This document shows positions 1 to 8,600 of a stretch of 57,623 bases of DNA, piece after piece. The translations under genes were made by a program, and so were the position numbers. Within the stretch, counting starts at the first letter, position 1; every line of letters starts with the position of its first letter. This DNA comes from LiPW-15 sp964530925 (GTDB taxonomy: Bacteria > Patescibacteriota > Minisyncoccia > UBA6257 > 2-01-FULL-56-20). The stretch is taken from the NCBI GenBank assembly GCA_964530925.1, contig CAZHBZ010000006.1:1-57623 (forward strand), written 5' to 3'. The notes under the pieces are model-generated. The model made no database searches and had not been told where the DNA came from. It worked only from the letters and a program-made list of their open reading frames with translations.

Positions 1-34
1 TTTCTACTACTCACTATCTACCAACTACTATCTA

Positions 35-1279
35 CTAGAATGCCTTTATCTCTTCCACTATCTTTTCAAGCTGCATCGCGTGCGAGGCCTTCACCAGAAC
101 TATATCACCTTTTTTCATAACGTCTTGAACCGCGGTCTTCGCCTCATCAGCCGTGTCGAACTCATAGATATTCCGCTTTGGCATCCCTGCGATTCGAGCT
201 CCTTCAGCGATAAATTTGGCGCGAGGGCCAACGGCAAAAAGCACGTCTACGGCTTTTGATGCGATAGCTCCGATTTTTTCGTGAGCCTGCATCGTGTATT
301 TGCCGATCTCAAGCATATCACCCAAAACAGCTATACGCCTCTTAGCGGGCATTTCCCGCAAGGTATCAAGCGCCGCGTAAACGGACTGAGGACTGGCATT
401 ATAACAATCGTCCAGAATATAGGTATATTTCACTCCAGGAATTATATTCATCCGGTGCTCGGCGGGCGCGTATTGCTCCAACCCAGCGGAAATCTTAACC
501 AGGTTAAGGCCGAAAATCAAACCCACCGCCGCGGCCGCGGCCGAAGCATACCCTTGCGTCCGTCCATAAGCTCCATCCAACCTCACCGGAACAAAACTCC
601 CTCCATATTCTATTTTAAACGACACTCCAATAGGTCGTTCGCTTTCGTTGCGCGGTTCAAACCCGGTAATTCGGATCGCGGCGCCCTTCTCAAACCCAAA
701 AGTAACAACATGCGCCCGAGTCCGCTCCTTAACGTCCATAACCGTTTCGTCGTCGTAGTTTAGAACCGCGAAACCGGCGGCCGGCAGGGATTCGATAAGT
801 TTTGCTTTCTCTTTGGCTACTTCTTCCGGGCCGCTGTAATGTTCCACATGCGCCGGTATTTCCCCCACCGTGGTAATAACGCTAACGTTGGGCTTCGCAA
901 TGGAAAGAAGATATTTCATATCCCCCGGACTATCCACGCCATATTCCAAAATCAATATCTCCGGATAATCTTTTTTTAAAAGAACATTCCAAAGCGCTTT
1001 AAAAATAACTTTCGGCCAGAAAAAGATTCCTTCAATTTTTTCGTAATTCCCGAGAATTGTAAGCGGAAGGCCAAGTTCGTTATTAAAATTTGCGCGCGAA
1101 TGCCGCACGGAACGCTCCCCTCCGAGGACAGAGGCGATTGCCAGTTTGGCGGAAGTTTTGCCGACACTGCCGGTTATTCCGATGATACCCGGCCGATAAC
1201 GCCAGATAGTCAATCTTGAAAGCTCCTTAAGCTTCCAACGTAAAATTTTTAATAAAGTTTCTTTAATTTGTTTTTTCAT
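35..1279 (-). CDS. murF: MurF-type UDP-MurNAc-tripeptide:D-Ala-D-Ala ligase (short form)
   Basis: ATP-dependent Mur ligase that would add D-Ala-D-Ala to the UDP-MurNAc-tripeptide in the cytoplasm. The Walker-A-like Mur motif GITGSVGKTSAK lies near residues 33-44, with a central-domain glutamate region (LEYGVDSPGDM, about 111-121), a HR motif (AEHRMNI) and a C-terminal domain with DDCYNASPQS. At 414 aa it is shorter than typical MurF (about 450 aa). The P-loop starts almost at the N-terminus, so the usual N-terminal UDP-binding domain is missing or reduced. It is last in the visible mraZ-rsmH-ftsL-ftsI-murF order, 35 nt after ftsI, which supports MurF over other Mur ligases. The exact substrate is inferred. 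Confidence 0.85.
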   Translation of the reverse strand: MKKQIKETLLKILRWKLKELSRLTIWRYRPGIIGITGSVGKTSAKLAIASVLGGERSVRHSRANFNNELGLPLTILGNYEKIEGIFFWPKVIFKALWNVLLKKDYPEILILEYGVDSPGDMKYLLSIAKPNVSVITTVGEIPAHVEHYSGPEEVAKEKAKLIESLPAAGFAVLNYDDETVMDVKERTRAHVVTFGFEKGAAIRITGFEPRNESERPIGVSFKIEYGGSFVPVRLDGAYGRTQGYASAAAAAVGLIFGLNLVKISAGLEQYAPAEHRMNIIPGVKYTYILDDCYNASPQSVYAALDTLREMPAKRRIAVLGDMLEIGKYTMQAHEKIGAIASKAVDVLFAVGPRAKFIAEGARIAGMPKRNIYEFDTADEAKTAVQDVMKKGDIVLVKASHAMQLEKIVEEIKAF

Positions 1280-1314
1280 TTGTAATTGGAAATTAGTTAT
1301 TAGAAATTTGGATT

Positions 1315-2931
1315 TTATTTACTTATTCTGTCCGGAGCTACATCGTAATAATGCAAAATAAATTGTCCGAGCTCCTTAAAAGCCGGAACGACTGTCGCTC
1401 CAGCTAAAAATTCTTGCGGTAAATCGTCGATCTTTATAAGCGCTACGAATTTGGGATCGCCAGTCGGACCAAAACCCACATATGTGTTCGCAACCCTGTC
1501 GCTATAACCTCCGTTCTTAAAATCTGGAATCTGCGCTGTGCCGGTTTTGCCGGCGATGGTAAATCCGTCGATTTTTGCCACCCCAGCCTTATCCACGGCG
1601 GAAATCATCATCTTGGTAACCGCCTTCGCGGTGTCCTGGCTCATAACTTCGCGTATAACCTTCGACTCCGAGTCCGCGTTAAGATACGGTTGCATCAACT
1701 TTCCTCCATTGGCAATCGCCGAAACAGCATTAATGAGCTGTATTGGAGTCACGGAAACCCCCTGCCCGAATCCTGCGGTCGCAAAAGCAATAGCGGGCGC
1801 TTTCGGAGTCAGCCTTGAGACATTTCCGCTGAGTTCTCCGGGGAGATCTATGTTGGTCTTTTCGCCGAACCCAAATTTTTTAATGTAGGAGGTAAGGATG
1901 GACGAACCCATGGTCTTCACCGCGAATGCGGTACCGGTGTTCAAAGATTGCTCAATAACATTAGTCATCGTAACTTTGCCATGCGCCTTCAAATCCCAAT
2001 TCGATATTTTCTTCCCGCTAATTACCACACTTCCGGAATCATAATAAGTGGTGTCCGGCGTAATTTTTCCTGAATCAATTCCGGCGGCCATAGTAAAAAC
2101 CTTAAAAACCGACCCCGGTTCATAGACCGCCTCGGTTATTGGATTAAGAAAATTCTTTATACTAAAAGTGGAATACGTATTCGGATCATAATTCGGAAAA
2201 CTGGCAGCCGCCAAGATTTTGCCTGTTTTAGGGTCTTCGACTATTACACTACCGCTCGGAGATCCGGTATCACGAATAAGTTTTTCCAGGGTTTGTTCCG
2301 CCTGTCGTTGAATATTCGGATCTATGGTCAGAGTCAACTCTTCTCCCAAAATAGAATCTTCGCCGCCACCCGCGCCGGACAAAGAATTGTTATAAAATTT
2401 TTCAAGTCCATATCGTCCGACTTCGCTGTTTTTCTTATCATCCGGGCCGACAAACCCTACCACATGAGCGGCGACGGTCCCGAAAGGATAGAATCTATCC
2501 GGCGACTGCTTCGCGTAAACACCTTTTATTTCCAATTCTTGGATCTTGAAAACAGTTTCGTCCGAAGCTTTTTTCAATAAAGAAGAATACTGACTGGTCT
2601 TGTCGGAAAACTTTTTTTCCAAGTCTTCCGCCGGCATATTGAGAGCCAGAGACAATTGATGGGTGGCCTCTTGAATATCGTCTATTTCCTTCGGCACAGC
2701 GTAGATTTCGCTGAAATCTTTGTTGACCGCGGCTGGAACTTTTCCTCCGTCTTTATCCATAAAATAAATTATCCCCCGACGGGAGGCTTGCGAATTCGTA
2801 GCGCTCAATTGAGCTTCGGCCTGGGCGAGATACGAAGACCCTTTGGTTATCTGCACCTCATAAAGGCGGAACAGCAAAAAGCCGTAACACAAAGTTACAA
2901 TCGCGATTAAAGATGCGAAGCGAGCTCCCAT
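1315..2931 (-). CDS. ftsI: Division-specific penicillin-binding protein 2/3 (FtsI)
   Basis: Peptidoglycan DD-transpeptidase of the septum. It has one N-terminal membrane helix (about residues 5-22), a PBP-dimer domain, and a transpeptidase domain with the three penicillin-binding motifs: SVFK (nucleophile serine) in the second half, SLN (SxN), and KTGTAQ. The 538-aa length is normal for a class B PBP. The start overlaps the 3' end of ftsL by 25 nt, indicating translational coupling in the dcw operon. No PASTA domains are visible. Confidence 0.93.
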   Translation of the reverse strand: MGARFASLIAIVTLCYGFLLFRLYEVQITKGSSYLAQAEAQLSATNSQASRRGIIYFMDKDGGKVPAAVNKDFSEIYAVPKEIDDIQEATHQLSLALNMPAEDLEKKFSDKTSQYSSLLKKASDETVFKIQELEIKGVYAKQSPDRFYPFGTVAAHVVGFVGPDDKKNSEVGRYGLEKFYNNSLSGAGGGEDSILGEELTLTIDPNIQRQAEQTLEKLIRDTGSPSGSVIVEDPKTGKILAAASFPNYDPNTYSTFSIKNFLNPITEAVYEPGSVFKVFTMAAGIDSGKITPDTTYYDSGSVVISGKKISNWDLKAHGKVTMTNVIEQSLNTGTAFAVKTMGSSILTSYIKKFGFGEKTNIDLPGELSGNVSRLTPKAPAIAFATAGFGQGVSVTPIQLINAVSAIANGGKLMQPYLNADSESKVIREVMSQDTAKAVTKMMISAVDKAGVAKIDGFTIAGKTGTAQIPDFKNGGYSDRVANTYVGFGPTGDPKFVALIKIDDLPQEFLAGATVVPAFKELGQFILHYYDVAPDRISK

Positions 2932-3218
2932 TGGTTAGCCTCGAGGTAGCTTGGTTTACTTTCTTTAACCAATCCTCGATCTTTAGCCAGAGCTTCGACT
3001 TTGCCTGGATCAAATATTTTAAAAAGTTGATCTTTGAGTTCGGCGCTTTGTACGCCAAGTTTCTGTGTTTCCGCCCTCATATCGGATATTCCATGTCGTA
3101 GGTTAACCAATTGATTATACACCGCAATCAAATATATGAAACCAAATATTAAAAGTCCGCCAAAAATTATAAGCAGGATATTTGAAATATTTTGTTTTTC
3201 GGATCTTACAGTTGTCAT
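2907..3218 (-). CDS. ftsL: FtsL-like bitopic division protein
   Basis: Small single-pass membrane protein (103 aa). A hydrophobic helix at about residues 13-32 is followed by a charged, coiled-coil-prone extracytoplasmic part. Sequence alone would be weak, because FtsL is poorly conserved, but its position between rsmH (1-nt gap) and ftsI (25-nt overlap) is the standard FtsL slot of the dcw cluster. In the family, FtsL pairs with FtsB and activates FtsWI. Confidence 0.75.
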   Translation of the reverse strand: MTTVRSEKQNISNILLIIFGGLLIFGFIYLIAVYNQLVNLRHGISDMRAETQKLGVQSAELKDQLFKIFDPGKVEALAKDRGLVKESKPSYLEANQWELASHL

Positions 3219-3219
3219 T

Positions 3220-4089
3220 TTAAATAATCTTTATAGCTCTTAATTTTGCGGAACGACTGCGCGGATTGTTTCTTACTTCTTCCTTCGTGGCAATTATCGG
3301 TTTTTTGTTTAAAGGTTCTGCTGCTTCGGCGCGGCAGAGCTCTCTGAATTTCTCTTTGACCATTCTATCCTCAAGCGAGTGGAAAGAAATTATCGCCACC
3401 CTTCCCCCTGAAGCAACCACATCCCCTAAACTCCCCAATATCTTTTCTAAATTCTCGAGTTCGTGATTCGCGTATATTCGGAGCGCTTGAAAAGTCCTGG
3501 TGGCGGGGTCCATCCTGCGGCCTTCGTAACCTACGGGCAGACTCTTTCGCACCACGTCCGCAAGCCGACCGGCGGTCTCGATCTTTCCCGAAGACTTTAT
3601 CGCGCGAGCAATCCGTCTTGAATACCTCTCCTCGCCGAATTTGTAGATTATGTCGGCAAGCGCATCTTCTTTTGTTCGTTGAATGATCTCCCGGACCGGC
3701 ATATCATCCTTGCTAAAAGTCATTAGAAGCGGCTCGTCTCTCGCCTCTTCGGCGAAGCTGAATCCTCTACCGGATATGAGTTGTTCCGAAGAAAACCCGA
3801 GATCTAAGAGAAGCGCGTTTGCCTTCCCTAATTTTTCGGCGGAAAGTATTTCTTTTAAATCGGCGTAATTACCGATTTTTAAAATCACATTCTTTCCCGC
3901 AAAACGCTTTTTGGTTTCGGAGAGTATCTCTTCGTCGAGGTCTAATCCCAAAATTTTTCCTTTTGGTCCGACGAGCGGCAATAACGCCTCCGTATGTCCT
4001 CCCCCATCCACGGTGCCGTCAATCACAAAGTCTCCGGACGCGACGCTCAGCGTATTTTTTATTTCTTCTAAAAGAACTGGAATGTGCAT
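3220..4089 (-). CDS. rsmH: 16S rRNA (cytosine-1402-N4)-methyltransferase
   Basis: SAM-dependent methyltransferase acting on C1402 of 16S rRNA (MraW/RsmH). Features are the N-terminal HIPVLLEE motif, the SAM-binding region DGTVDGGGHTEALL (usually DxTxGxGGH), the DLGFSS motif, MDPATRTFQALRIYAN and the C-terminal SFHSLEDRMVK. The 289-aa length is typical. It follows mraZ after an AT-rich spacer (4090-4186) and precedes ftsL, as in most bacteria. Confidence 0.96.
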   Translation of the reverse strand: MHIPVLLEEIKNTLSVASGDFVIDGTVDGGGHTEALLPLVGPKGKILGLDLDEEILSETKKRFAGKNVILKIGNYADLKEILSAEKLGKANALLLDLGFSSEQLISGRGFSFAEEARDEPLLMTFSKDDMPVREIIQRTKEDALADIIYKFGEERYSRRIARAIKSSGKIETAGRLADVVRKSLPVGYEGRRMDPATRTFQALRIYANHELENLEKILGSLGDVVASGGRVAIISFHSLEDRMVKEKFRELCRAEAAEPLNKKPIIATKEEVRNNPRSRSAKLRAIKII

Positions 4090-4186
4090 GCTAATTTCTA
4101 ATATCTAATTTCAAATTTCCAAAATAATTCATTGCCGGTCTTTGTTTTTATTTGGAAATTTGTAATTGGTAATTGGAAATTCTTTA

Positions 4187-4618
4187 CTATATCCCCAGCT
4201 GTCCCAGCTGCTCGGCTATTTCTTCGGAAGCGCCTTCGGTCTTGGCTTTATACTTTTCCCAAGCGTCAGCGTCCCAAAGCTCAACCCGGCTATAGAGACC
4301 GGCTACCACAACCTGCTTTTTAAGATCTGCGAATTTTTTTAAATATTCAGGAACAAGTATTCTTCCTTGTTTGTCCAATTCCACATCCGTAGCTCCAGCG
4401 AGCATCAAGCGGACAAAGGCTCTAGAGTTCGATTGTGAAAGCGGAAGAGCCGTTAACTTAGAAACAAGCTCCTGCCACTCTTTATGGGCAAAGACGAAGA
4501 GACAATTATCAAGTCCCCTAGTTATGATGGCCCCGGCGGATAACTGGTCGCGAAACTTAGCCGGAACCGCTATTCGACCTTTTTGATCTATATTGTGTCT
4601 GTATTCGCCGAGTAGCAT
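4187..4618 (-). CDS. mraZ: MraZ transcriptional regulator
   Basis: Two SpoVT/AbrB-like MraZ domains, starting MLLGEYRHNIDQKGRIAVPAK with a second DKQGRILVPEYL copy near residues 80-95. MraZ forms ring-shaped oligomers on DNA and represses its own dcw operon. At 143 aa it has the normal length. A promoter and phased TGGGG repeats, the known type of MraZ site, lie upstream at 4706-4788, supporting autoregulation of this gene and of rsmH-ftsL-ftsI-murF. Confidence 0.96.
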   Translation of the reverse strand: MLLGEYRHNIDQKGRIAVPAKFRDQLSAGAIITRGLDNCLFVFAHKEWQELVSKLTALPLSQSNSRAFVRLMLAGATDVELDKQGRILVPEYLKKFADLKKQVVVAGLYSRVELWDADAWEKYKAKTEGASEEIAEQLGQLGI

Positions 4619-4705
4619 GGAATTATTAACTAAAAAACTAATGACTAGCTCAAAAAGATGCTTTTGTTATTAGTTATAAGTTTTTTGTCTTTAGTTGGTT
4701 TTTAT

Positions 4706-4750
4706 CCCCAGAAGCGGGTGTTTATCCCCAAAGTTATCCACAATTCCCCA
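4706..4750 (-). promoter_or_regulatory. MraZ box array (10-bp-phased TGGGG repeats)
   Basis: On the minus strand, pentamers TGGGG occur at 4746-4750, 4726-4730 and 4706-4710 and a degenerate TGGAT at 4736-4740, all in exact 10-bp register (5-nt box, 5-nt spacer); the 4716-4720 slot is degenerate. MraZ of E. coli is known to bind TGGGN direct repeats separated by 5 nt. The array sits just downstream of the predicted -10. The same bases also resemble DnaA boxes when read on the plus strand (TTATCCACA), which I treat as coincidental. Confidence 0.75.
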
Positions 4751-4760
4751 CTTCCATCTT

Positions 4761-4788
4761 ATTCTATTCCACTTCCGCCTACTGTCAA
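4761..4788 (-). promoter_or_regulatory. Promoter of the mraZ-dcw operon
   Basis: Minus-strand -35 TTGACA (4783-4788), 16-nt spacer, -10 TAGAAT (4761-4766). The leader to the mraZ ATG is about 135 nt and contains the MraZ boxes. Confidence 0.7.
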
Positions 4789-5032
4789 AATGTGCATATC
4801 TTTTTTGGGTTTAGTCCTTATCCAATCAAGCGTTTTAGACCGATGGAATTGCCAATACCTTTAAAAAAACCTATAGTTTTGTAGTGGTTTAACTGGGGAT
4901 TATCCCCTTACCCACTTAATTGGGCACTTAGCCCTGTCTGCCGGCAGGCAGGTCAGTTGGTTACCCGCCCGTACCGAACGGTACGTTCGGGCGGGGAGCG
5001 TTCCGTTCATTCACCCGCCCACCTTTTACATT
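4789..5032. repeat. Non-coding spacer with two GC-rich palindromes
   Basis: No gene is seen. It holds an AT-rich part with GGGGATTATCCCC, a CTGCCGGCAGGCAGG palindrome around 4937-4952, and a strong hairpin at 4964-4995 (arms CCCGCCCG/CGGGCGGG with an inner TACCG/CGGTA stem) ending about 37 nt before tRNA-Val. It may be a processing, termination or interspersed palindromic element; function unknown. Confidence 0.5.
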
Positions 5033-5104
5033 GCACCCTTAGCTCAGTGGTAGAGCACTGCATTCACATTGCAGGTGTCGTAGGTTCGATCCCTACAGGG
5101 TGCA
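5033..5104 (+). tRNA. tRNA-Val (anticodon CAC)
   Basis: Full cloverleaf: acceptor GCACCCT/AGGGTGC, D-arm AGCTCAGTGGTAGAGC, anticodon stem CTGCA/TGCAG with loop TTCACAT (CAC), and T-arm GGTTCGATCC. Discriminator A; CCA is not encoded. Confidence 0.95.
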
Positions 5105-5127
5105 CAAATAAAAATTCAAAAGGTGGG

Positions 5128-5221
5128 AGGGCAAGCATTGCAGAGGTCGCTACTGGTTCCCTGCCCGTCCGGCCCGCTTCGACTCAGCGAGGCGAGCAGG
5201 CGGGGAACCCAGTATTGCCCA
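5128..5221. repeat. Bipartite palindrome after tRNA-Val
   Basis: Nested inverted repeats: GGGCAA near 5129 with TTGCCC at 5215-5220, and ACTGGTTCCC (5152-5161) with GGGAACCCAGT (5203-5213). They enclose a GC-rich core containing GGCGAGCAGGC. A related core lies in the hairpin at 35184-35245. No coding potential or complete tRNA fold is seen. Confidence 0.45.
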
Positions 5222-5225
5222 CAAA

Positions 5226-5255
5226 CAAAAAATCGGCCGGTTGGCCGATTTTTTG
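5226..5255. terminator. Bidirectional intrinsic terminator
   Basis: Hairpin AATCGGCC-GGTT-GGCCGATT (5231-5250) flanked by A and T tracts, so it can end both the tRNA-Val transcript (+) and the response-regulator transcript (-). Confidence 0.85.
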
Positions 5256-5264
5256 TTTCTCTTT

Positions 5265-5660
5265 TTATCTTTCGATCATCCCCAACGTTTCTTTAACCCT
5301 CCGCACCACATCTTCGATCTTCCAATCGGCCTTAACCAAATAATAGGAGGGTTCTTCTTCAGAAACTTCCCCGCTTATCTTATCATTGGCGGAAAGATTG
5401 GTAAGAATAATTATCGGAACCTTCTCGCCGTATCCTGGATTCTTCCGGAGTTCATGCATCATTTGCAACCCGGTCTTTTTGGGCATTATAAGATCTAGAA
5501 TTATCAGATCCGGCTTTTCCTCGAGCGCCACCTTGAGCCCGTCTTCTCCGTTTTCCGCCTTAAGGACGCCGAAACCTTCTCCGTTGAACTTATCTACCAA
5601 GGCTTTAAGAACCGGTTTTTCGTCTTCGACTATCAATAATATTTTTTTGTTTTCTTCCAT
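5265..5660 (-). CDS. Single-domain response regulator (CheY-like receiver)
   Basis: Receiver domain only (131 aa): acidic pair in VEDEKP near the N-terminus, phospho-acceptor Asp in LIILDLIMPKK (about residue 55), Thr in IIILTNL and Lys in YYLVKADW. It has no output domain, so it likely acts by protein interaction. It lies 19 nt after a hybrid sensor-type histidine kinase and is probably its phosphorylation partner. In place of a typical KPF motif, the Lys precedes Ala. Confidence 0.9.
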   Translation of the reverse strand: MEENKKILLIVEDEKPVLKALVDKFNGEGFGVLKAENGEDGLKVALEEKPDLIILDLIMPKKTGLQMMHELRKNPGYGEKVPIIILTNLSANDKISGEVSEEEPSYYLVKADWKIEDVVRRVKETLGMIER

Positions 5661-5679
5661 ATTGCTTATTATTATAGAT

Positions 5680-8600
5680 TTATTTTATTCCGCCGTCTAA
5701 ACTTCTGGTTCCTGGCTTTTGCTTCATGCCGCTTATCGGGATTGAAACCGTGAAAGTTGTCCCGACATTCTCCTCGGACTCGAAACTGATAGCGCCACCG
5801 GCTTTTTCTACCACCTCTTTAACGATGTAAAGTCCAAGCCCGGTTCCGTCTGTTTCTACGGGGATTATATTATCCCCACGGAAAAATTTTTGGAAAAGTC
5901 TTCCTTGTTGGTTTAGCGGAATTCCGTACCCGTTGTCCGCGACTTTAACCACAATATTTTTTTCCGTTTTAGAAATAGATATGGATATTTTACCGCCATC
6001 CGGAGTATATTTTACCGAATTGGAGATAAGGTTCTGAAGTATCATACGCGTTAAATTCGGATCTATATTTATAAACTCCGGCATATCCTCGGAATACGTA
6101 TGGACAATAGTCTGATTTTTGGAGGAAATCTTCGGTTTTAATTCTCCAATTACAGAGTTGGCTATATCCCGAATATCCGTTGGTTTTGGTTCGATTGCGA
6201 AAGTTCCGAGTTCAATCCTAGAAACGTTTAGAAGAGCTCCAACGAGTTCCGCCATTCGGCGCGATGAAGCGTAAATTTCTGAAGTATAATCCTTCTGTTT
6301 ATCGTTTAGCGCGCCCGCGTCCCCTCCCAGAAGCATTTCCGCGTACCAATTTATAGCGGAAAGCGGTGTGCGAAGCTGATGAGAGGCCAAAGAAACGAAT
6401 TCACTCTTTGAGCGATCAATTTCCTCCGCTTGAGTGATATCCCGCTCCACGCCAACAAAGAATATTATATCCTCTTTATCGTTTAAGATTGGGGTAATGC
6501 TGAATTCGGCTAAATAATTTTCTCCGTTCTTGCGTCGATTATTCACTTTGCCGACAAATGATTTCTTTTCGATCTTTATCGTATGCCACATCCGCTCATA
6601 AAATTCTTTAGGCATCTGCTTGCCCCACAAAGCTGGAGTTTTTCCAATCATCTCTTTTACCGGGTAACCAGTTGTCCTTTCCGCTCCCCTGTTCGCGTAA
6701 ATTATTTTCGCGTCAGGGTCGGTTATGATGATGTGATCCGAAGCGTTGTCCACCGCGCGTTTGAACTGCTGAAGTTCCGTAGCAGTTTTCTGCAGCTCTT
6801 CAAAAACTTTTTCTTTCTCCTCCCTGGTGCGAATACTGACAACACTGAAAGCCAAATCGCCTGCAAGTTCTTCCAACATTTTCATCTCCGCGGAATTAAA
6901 AAGGTCGGCCTCCGCGGAATAAATATTCAAAGCGCCGAAAACATGCCCGTCGGAAAAAAGTGGGATTGCGGCGCTCCCGACGTAACCAAGGCTTTTTGCG
7001 GCCGAAAGCCAGGGTTCAAAATCCGGGTCTTTCGAAAAATCCGAATCGACGACAATCCTCTTTTCGCGTATGGCCGTACCGGTCGGTCCCCTGCCACGCG
7101 CCGTATCCGCCGCCCAGCTCAGTTTAAGCTTTTCGATATAGCCATCGGCATGACCAGCCCAGGCCACCGGCCGTATGGACCTATTTTCATCATTCTCCGC
7201 GTAGCCAACCCAAACCATCTTGTAGCCGGCATTTTTCACCAGTATATTGCAAACATCCCTAAGAAGCTTATCTTCGTTCACCGCCTGGATGGCTACCTGA
7301 TTGGCCTCACTTATGGTTAAAAGCGCCCGGTTCAGCTTCTGCAGTTGCTCGGTTCGCTCTTGGAGAGCGGCATCGGCCTCCCTGCGCTCGGTAATATCCC
7401 GGAAAATACCCAAAATAAATTTCTTACCCTCGATAGTTACCGGCGAAGAATTTATGTCGACATAAAATACGCTGCCATCCTTTCTTTTCGCAGGAAGGTC
7501 CCGCGCGGTACTGATTTCTTTCCTCGCCTGTTTTTCAAACTGATCGAGAACATATGGCAATGCTTCTTTTGGATGAATATCCGATATCCCTAAATTTTTT
7601 ATCTCCTTCGCGCTATAACCGAGCATTTTAGAAAAAGCCGCGTTATTGTCGTAAAACCTTTTGGTTTGAAGATCGGTCAACACCATTCCATCACTCGCGT
7701 TATCAAAAACAACCTTAAACCTTTCTTCGGAATAGGCTTTCAATTGTTCTTCTACTATCTTGCGTTCGGTAATATCCCTGACGAGAGAGTGAAGAAATTG
7801 TTTATTCCCATAATCCACCCTCGAAAGCAAAACCTCGGCTGGAAAATTTTCTCCATCCAACCGTTTGTGCGTCCACTCGAAAAAGCTTCGCCCCTCACGC
7901 ATCGCCTTTTGTATCATTTCTTTTGCCCCCAGAATAGATGGCGTTCCATCCGGCTGAAGTTCGGGCGACAATCTCCACGGCTCGTAAGACAAAAACTCCG
8001 CCTCGTCTTTCGCCTTGAACATTTCAAGTGTTGCCGGGTTTCCGCTGGTAAAATTCCAATTCGGCGGCTCTAAGGTCATAATCGCGTCGCGCGAGGAAAG
8101 AAAAATTGTTCTGTACCTATTCTCACTAGCTCTCAACAATTCTTCTTCAAGCGCTTTGCGATCTGTAATGTCGTGAATGACCGAGAGGATGCACTTCTCA
8201 CCCTCAAGCTCTATGACCCTGGCGGAGTTTATTACCGAACGAACGGCTCCGTCTTTGCGTCTAAGTTTTGTTTCAAAGTCGGCAACCTGTCCGAATTTTC
8301 TTAGAGATTCGGCAAAAGTCGAGCGGTCTGCCGGATCAACCCAAAGCGAAAGCATCAGGGTGGTTTTTCCGATAGATTCTTCGCGCGTATATCCCAAAGT
8401 CTGGGTATATCCCTCGTTTACATCTAAAATTGTTCCGTCCGACAACCGCGTAATGGAAATCAAATTCGGCGAAGAATGGAACGTAGCGGAAAACTTCTCT
8501 TCGCTGGCGCGCAAATCAGCGGTCATCCGGCTCGCTATCTTTGCCGCCCTGGTTCTCGCATCAAGAAGAAGATATATAGCCGCCGCAATCAGCAAAGAAA

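Noticed and set aside
4700..4760. Possible replication origin (TTATCCACA/TTATCCCCA DnaA-like boxes)
   Set aside because: The boxes have 10-bp phasing and lie just after the mraZ promoter, which fits MraZ sites better; no dnaA, no AT-rich unwinding element next to them, no strand switch.
5110..5225. Degenerate second tRNA after tRNA-Val
   Set aside because: Fragments such as CATTGCAG and GGTTCC recur, but no acceptor or cloverleaf can be formed; treated as a palindrome.
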